Positions 60,642-64,000 of a stretch of DNA of 64,000 nt are shown here, one piece after another (within the stretch, counting starts at the first letter, position 1; every line of letters begins with the position of its first letter). The notes under the pieces are model-generated. The model was not told the origin of the DNA and did not search any database. It saw nothing but the letters and a program-made list of their open reading frames with translations. Origin of the DNA: Aureimonas sp. AU20 (GTDB lineage Bacteria > Pseudomonadota > Alphaproteobacteria > Rhizobiales > Rhizobiaceae); the NCBI RefSeq assembly GCF_001442755.1, contig NZ_CP006367.1:248001-312000 (forward strand), read 5' to 3'. Both the position numbers and the translations under genes were made by a program.

Positions 60642-60989
60642 TCAGGCGCCCTTCCGCCCCCGGACCCGCTCGACTGCCGGCATAAGATCGTTGTTCGACT
60701 CGATCCGAAGCATCCGAACGTCACGCACGGACGGCGCGAACCAGTCGAAGGTTTCGGCAAGGTCCTGAATCGTCAGAACGCAGGAGACTTCGTTCACCGT
60801 CTCGTCGCCGAAGTAGGTGCTGCCCTGCTGCCAGCCGAAGCCGCGCTTCTTTAAGAAAGCGCGCACATCGTTATAGGCATTGTTCCAGGAAGGACCGCCA
60901 TAGACGTCCTTCAAGCTGTTGGTATCCAGATCGAAAACGATCGCGAACATCGAACCCTGCCGTCCGCTATTGTGCCCTATCGACGCCAT
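60642..60989 (-). CDS. VapD-like (Cas2-fold) endoribonuclease
   Basis: A 115-residue protein. From residue 14 it reads MFAIVFDLDTNSLKDVYG, followed by AYNDVRAFLKKRGFGWQQGSTYFGD and FDWFAPSVRDVRMLRIE, matching VapD, a ferredoxin-fold ribonuclease related to Cas2. The first 13 residues (MASIGHNSG...) form an extension found on many alphaproteobacterial small proteins. AGGAGA supports the ATG at 60989; ATG at 60950 is the alternative. VapD enzymes cleave RNA and are linked to persistence in pathogens. No antitoxin gene is evident; it is inserted between sdhA and sdhB. Confidence 0.8.
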   Translation of the reverse strand: MASIGHNSGRQGSMFAIVFDLDTNSLKDVYGGPSWNNAYNDVRAFLKKRGFGWQQGSTYFGDETVNEVSCVLTIQDLAETFDWFAPSVRDVRMLRIESNNDLMPAVERVRGRKGA

Positions 60990-61034
60990 CGGTTCTCTCC
61001 TGCAATCGAACCGATGGCATTTGCCGTGGCTCGA

Positions 61035-62873
61035 TCAGTAAACGCGCTTCTTGGGCGCGATGTACTCGATCTGGTTCGACATGGTGTAGGTGTGCACCGG
61101 GCGGTCGTCCAGGCGGATGGTCTTGTTGTCCGTGTCGCAGAACGAGAGCGTGTGCTTCATCCACGTCTTGTCGTCGCGATCGGGGAAGTCCTCGCGCGCA
61201 TGGGCGCCGCGCGATTCCTGGCGGGCCAGCGCGGAGTCCATGGTGACGACGGCTTGGGAGATCAGGTTGTCGTATTCCAGGGTCTCGATCAGGTCCGTGT
61301 TCCAGATCAGCGAGCGGTCGGTGACGCGCACGTCGTCCGACGAGCGCCAAACGTCGTGGATCTTCTGGTGCCCTTCTTCCAGCACTTCGCCGGTGCGGAA
61401 CACGGCGCAGTTCGACTGCATCGTGCGCTGCATGGCGCCGCGCAGGTCCGCCGTCGAGGTCGAGCCGTTCGCGTAGCGGAAGCGGTCGAGGCGGGCGAGC
61501 GAGTTCTCGCCGGCGCCCTTGGGCAGCGGCGCCTGGCTCTCGCCCGGCGTCACCGTGTCGACGCAGCGCAGCGCGGCGGCGCGGCCGAACACGACGAGAT
61601 CGATCAGCGAGTTGGAGCCAAGACGATTGGCGCCGTGAACCGACACGCAGGCCGCCTCGCCCACCGCCATCAGGCCCGGCACCACGGCGTCGGGATCGCC
61701 GTCCTTCTTGGTCAGCACCTCGCCGTGATAATTCGTCGGGATGCCGCCCATGTTGTAGTGGACCGTCGGAAGGACCGGGATCGGCTCCTTGGTCACGTCG
61801 ACGCCCGCGAAGATGCGCGCCGATTCCGAGATGCCCGGCAGGCGCTCGTGCAGGATCTTCGGGTCGAGATGGTCGAGATGAAGGAAGATGTGGTCCTTGT
61901 TCTTGCCCACGCCCCGCCCCTCCCGGATCTCCATGGTCATGGAGCGGGACACGACGTCGCGCGAGGCGAGATCCTTGGCCGACGGGGCGTAGCGCTCCAT
62001 GAAGCGCTCCCCTTCCGAGTTCGTGAGATAGCCGCCCTCGCCGCGCGCGCCCTCGGTGATGAGGCAGCCCGCGCCGTAGATGCCGGTCGGGTGGAACTGC
62101 ACGAACTCCATGTCCTGCAGCGGCAGGCCGGCGCGCAGCACCATGGCGTTGCCGTCGCCCGTGCAGGTATGGGCGGAGGTAGCGGAGAAATAGGCGCGGC
62201 CGTAGCCGCCGGTCGCGAGAATCGTCTTCTTGGCGGTGAAGCGGTGGATCGAGCCGTCGTCCATGTTGAGGGCGACGACGCCGCGGCAGGCGCCTTCCTC
62301 GTCCATGATCAGGTCGATCGCGAAATACTCGATGAAGAATTCCGAGGAATAGCGCAGCGACTGGCCATAGAGCGTGTGCAGGATGGCGTGGCCAGTGCGG
62401 TCGGCGGCGGCGCAGGTGCGCTGCGCCGGCGGGCCGTTGCCGAAATCGGTGGTCATGCCGCCGAAGGGCCGCTGGTAGATCTTGCCGTCCTGCGTGCGCG
62501 AGAAGGGCACGCCGAAATGCTCGAGCTCGTAGACGGCGGCGGGCGCGTTGCGCACGAGATATTCGATCGCGTCCTGGTCGCCCAGCCAGTCCGACCCCTT
62601 GACGGTGTCGTACATATGCCAGCGCCAGTTGTCCTCGCCCATATTGCCGAGCGAGGCGGCGACGCCGCCCTGGGCTGCCACCGTGTGCGAGCGGGTCGGG
62701 AAGACCTTGGTGATGCAGGCGGTTTTGAGGCCCGCCTGCGCGGCGCCGAGCGTGGCGCGAAGGCCGGCGCCGCCGGCGCCCACCACCACGACGTCGAACA
62801 CGTGGTCGATGAACTCGTAGGCCTTGCCGTTCTGGCCCGGGGCGGCGGTGCGGTGCGGCTGTGCGGTCGCCAT
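61035..62873 (-). CDS. sdhA: Succinate dehydrogenase flavoprotein subunit
   Basis: A 612-residue FAD subunit that oxidises succinate to fumarate. The FAD Rossmann motif VGAGGAGL starts at 31, His63 in [10 protein letters not shown] carries the covalent flavin, and HPTGIYG and RGEGG motifs of the active site follow. The mature length is normal. It follows sdhD after five bases, but sdhB is not next; the VapD-like gene begins 45 bases downstream. No internal damage is seen. Confidence 0.98.
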   Translation of the reverse strand: MATAQPHRTAAPGQNGKAYEFIDHVFDVVVVGAGGAGLRATLGAAQAGLKTACITKVFPTRSHTVAAQGGVAASLGNMGEDNWRWHMYDTVKGSDWLGDQDAIEYLVRNAPAAVYELEHFGVPFSRTQDGKIYQRPFGGMTTDFGNGPPAQRTCAAADRTGHAILHTLYGQSLRYSSEFFIEYFAIDLIMDEEGACRGVVALNMDDGSIHRFTAKKTILATGGYGRAYFSATSAHTCTGDGNAMVLRAGLPLQDMEFVQFHPTGIYGAGCLITEGARGEGGYLTNSEGERFMERYAPSAKDLASRDVVSRSMTMEIREGRGVGKNKDHIFLHLDHLDPKILHERLPGISESARIFAGVDVTKEPIPVLPTVHYNMGGIPTNYHGEVLTKKDGDPDAVVPGLMAVGEAACVSVHGANRLGSNSLIDLVVFGRAAALRCVDTVTPGESQAPLPKGAGENSLARLDRFRYANGSTSTADLRGAMQRTMQSNCAVFRTGEVLEEGHQKIHDVWRSSDDVRVTDRSLIWNTDLIETLEYDNLISQAVVTMDSALARQESRGAHAREDFPDRDDKTWMKHTLSFCDTDNKTIRLDDRPVHTYTMSNQIEYIAPKKRVY

Positions 62874-62878
62874 GGCGA

Positions 62879-63256
62879 TTAAGCTCCCAGGCTCATCTTG
62901 AGGATCGCGAACACGGCGGCCGCGCCGACGAGAAACGCGAAGAACGTGTTGAGGATCACCAGCGGCAGCTTCAGCGCGCCGTGGAAATAGTCCTCGATGA
63001 TCGTTTGCATGCCCAGGCGCATATGGATGCAGGGCACGACGACGCAGAGCGCCATGACGAGGCCGACGATCGGGTTGGCCAGCGCCGCGCGCACCGTCTC
63101 GTAGCTCTCGTCATGCAGCGAGATCAGAAGCACGATGAAGAAGGCGATCAGGAAGAGGTTGGCGATCGCGGTGACGCGCTGCAGCCAGAAATGGCCCGTG
63201 CCTTCGCCGGCCGCGCCGGAACCGCGCACGCGCTTGAGGGGCGTTCTCATATCCAT
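62879..63256 (-). CDS. sdhD: Succinate dehydrogenase membrane anchor subunit
   Basis: A 125-residue anchor with three hydrophobic helices (about 33-52, 62-82, 98-120). [16 protein letters not shown] is the typical quinone/heme-proximal segment with conserved His. Together with SdhC it holds the complex in the membrane and forms the ubiquinone site. GAAGGAG lies six to seven bases before the ATG at 63256. It is 12 bases downstream of sdhC. Confidence 0.95.
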   Translation of the reverse strand: MDMRTPLKRVRGSGAAGEGTGHFWLQRVTAIANLFLIAFFIVLLISLHDESYETVRAALANPIVGLVMALCVVVPCIHMRLGMQTIIEDYFHGALKLPLVILNTFFAFLVGAAAVFAILKMSLGA

Positions 63257-63268
63257 GGCGCTTCTCCT

Positions 63269-63658
63269 TCAGAAGATGGCGACGACGAGCCACAACAGAA
63301 CCGTCCCAACCAGGGAGGCGATGAGCGTGGCGATGGCGAAGCGGGTGGATTCCTCGCGGCCGAGGCCGGTTCCGGTGTCCCAGATCAGGTGGCGGATGCC
63401 GCCGGCGGCGTGGTGCAGGAGGGCCCAGCTGTAGCCGAACAGGATCAGCCGGCCGAAGATCGAGCCGAAGAAGGCCGAGGCATGGCCGAAGGCCGCCTCG
63501 CCGCTCGCCGCCGCCAGGAGCCACCAGACCACGAGCGCCGTGCCGAAATACAGGGCGCCGCCGGTGATGCGATGGAGGATCGACATCGCCATGGTCGGAC
63601 GGAAGCGATACACCGAAAGGTGCGGCGACAAGGGTCGGTTGGATTGGATCTTGGACAA
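63269..63658 (-). CDS. sdhC: Succinate dehydrogenase cytochrome b556 subunit
   Basis: A 129-residue anchor with three helices. RPLSPHLSVYRFRPTMAMSILHRITG is the family N-terminal signature containing the SxxHR motif, and SWALLHHAAGGIRHLIWD holds the heme-ligand His. The start is TTG at 63658 with AGGAG six bases upstream; no ATG fits. It is the first gene of the sdhCDA group. The 241 bases upstream, up to the next gene, hold its promoter, but no convincing box was found. Confidence 0.95.
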   Translation of the reverse strand: MSKIQSNRPLSPHLSVYRFRPTMAMSILHRITGGALYFGTALVVWWLLAAASGEAAFGHASAFFGSIFGRLILFGYSWALLHHAAGGIRHLIWDTGTGLGREESTRFAIATLIASLVGTVLLWLVVAIF

Positions 63659-63899
63659 GAACGACTCCTGAAGCAGTCGCGAAGGGTTGCGGTCGCGAAT
63701 CGGTTCGGCCGCGGGCGGCGGCTCGCCGTCCCCAGCGTCTGGAGAATTTCTAAAAGCCCCTTCGCCGTGCGAAATCAAGCCGCAAGGCCAAGGTTTCGGC
63801 ACCGGGCGCGATCCAAACCGATTATATGACGCCGCCTCGGCCGGCCTGCGACGCGGGGGCGCAGAGCGTGGGGGCGCGGGGCGCTTGCGGCCGGATGCC

Positions 63900-64000
63900 C
63901 TATCGGTCGAGGAAGCGGATGACGTAGCTCGACCAGTCGGCCGGCTCGGCGACCTTCTCGTAGAGATGGCGGCCCGAGCCGCCATGGCGCGGCGCATGGA
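63900..64000 (-). CDS. C-terminal fragment of an unrecognised protein
   Basis: The minus strand from the window edge gives 32 residues ending in YVIRFLDR and a TAG stop at 63900-63902. The piece is too short to place in a family; its local GC and codon use match the neighbours. The rest lies outside the window, so only the presence of a gene end is proposed here. Confidence 0.45.
   Translation of the reverse strand, partial: HAPRHGGSGRHLYEKVAEPADWSSYVIRFLDR

Overview
The window is a GC-rich chromosomal segment from an alphaproteobacterium, most likely of the order Hyphomicrobiales (rhizobial lineage). Three sets of evidence support this: the conserved order lptC-lptA-lptB-rpoN-hpf-ptsN; the pckA / chvI-chvG-hprK cluster; and the run rplU-rpmA-GNAT-obgE-proB-proA-nadD-rsfS-rlmH-envC-ctpA-yibQ-rppH. 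Promoter-like motifs of the alphaproteobacterial sigma factors EcfG and RpoH are also visible. Genus cannot be fixed from sequence reading alone; an Aurantimonadaceae-like organism is a guess. No rRNA, tRNA, CRISPR array or prophage was seen.

Layout. 1-7.3 kb: a truncated ornithine-lipid-type acyltransferase, then a minus-strand block (rRNA methyltransferase, TrmH-family methyltransferase, lspA, AcuI/YhdH reductase), coxG-like, lapA-domain, ihfB and sppA genes. 7.5-13 kb: LPS transport (lptC, lptA, lptB), sigma-54 (rpoN), hibernation factor (hpf) and EIIA-Ntr (ptsN). 13-16 kb: hsp20 with an RpoH-type promoter, DUF1150, exported msrB, a fasciclin protein and arfB. 16-24 kb: pckA, a flavin-binding stress protein, the ChvI-ChvG two-component system and hprK; a DUF892 stress gene stands where the EIIA-Man and HPr genes usually follow; then glycerate kinase. 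24-31 kb: a CYTH/CHAD pair, a pseudouridine synthase, a YeeE transporter, lepA and an all-repeat RTX protein. 32-47 kb: an O-antigen-ligase-like protein, ogt, ribosomal proteins L21/L27, obgE, proline and NAD biosynthesis, ribosome silencing, and an envelope block (EnvC-like, CtpA, YibQ) ending in rppH. 47-52.5 kb: atpHAGDC. 52.7-58.3 kb: small membrane and exported proteins, priA, a highly palindromic non-coding element, a GFA protein, dps and exported msrA. 58.4-63.7 kb: the succinate dehydrogenase genes, with sdhB separated from sdhCDA by a VapD-like nuclease gene and a DUF2183 phosphatase gene.

How it fits together. Most of the window is housekeeping: envelope assembly, ribosome assembly and rescue, and energy metabolism. 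Overlaid on it is a stress theme: hpf, the DUF892 gene and dps share an EcfG-like GGAAC-N18-TT promoter 68-70 bases before the start codon, and hsp20 has a heat-shock-type promoter.

Most unusual items: (1) a 267-bp non-coding element at 56007-56273 bounded by perfect 32-bp inverted repeats and filled with nested hairpins, with a further nested hairpin beside it; (2) an RTX protein that is 33 uninterrupted nonapeptides with no other recognisable domain and no transporter nearby; (3) rsfS, which appears to start at CTG; (4) the split sdh locus; (5) loss of the EIIA-Man/HPr genes after hprK.
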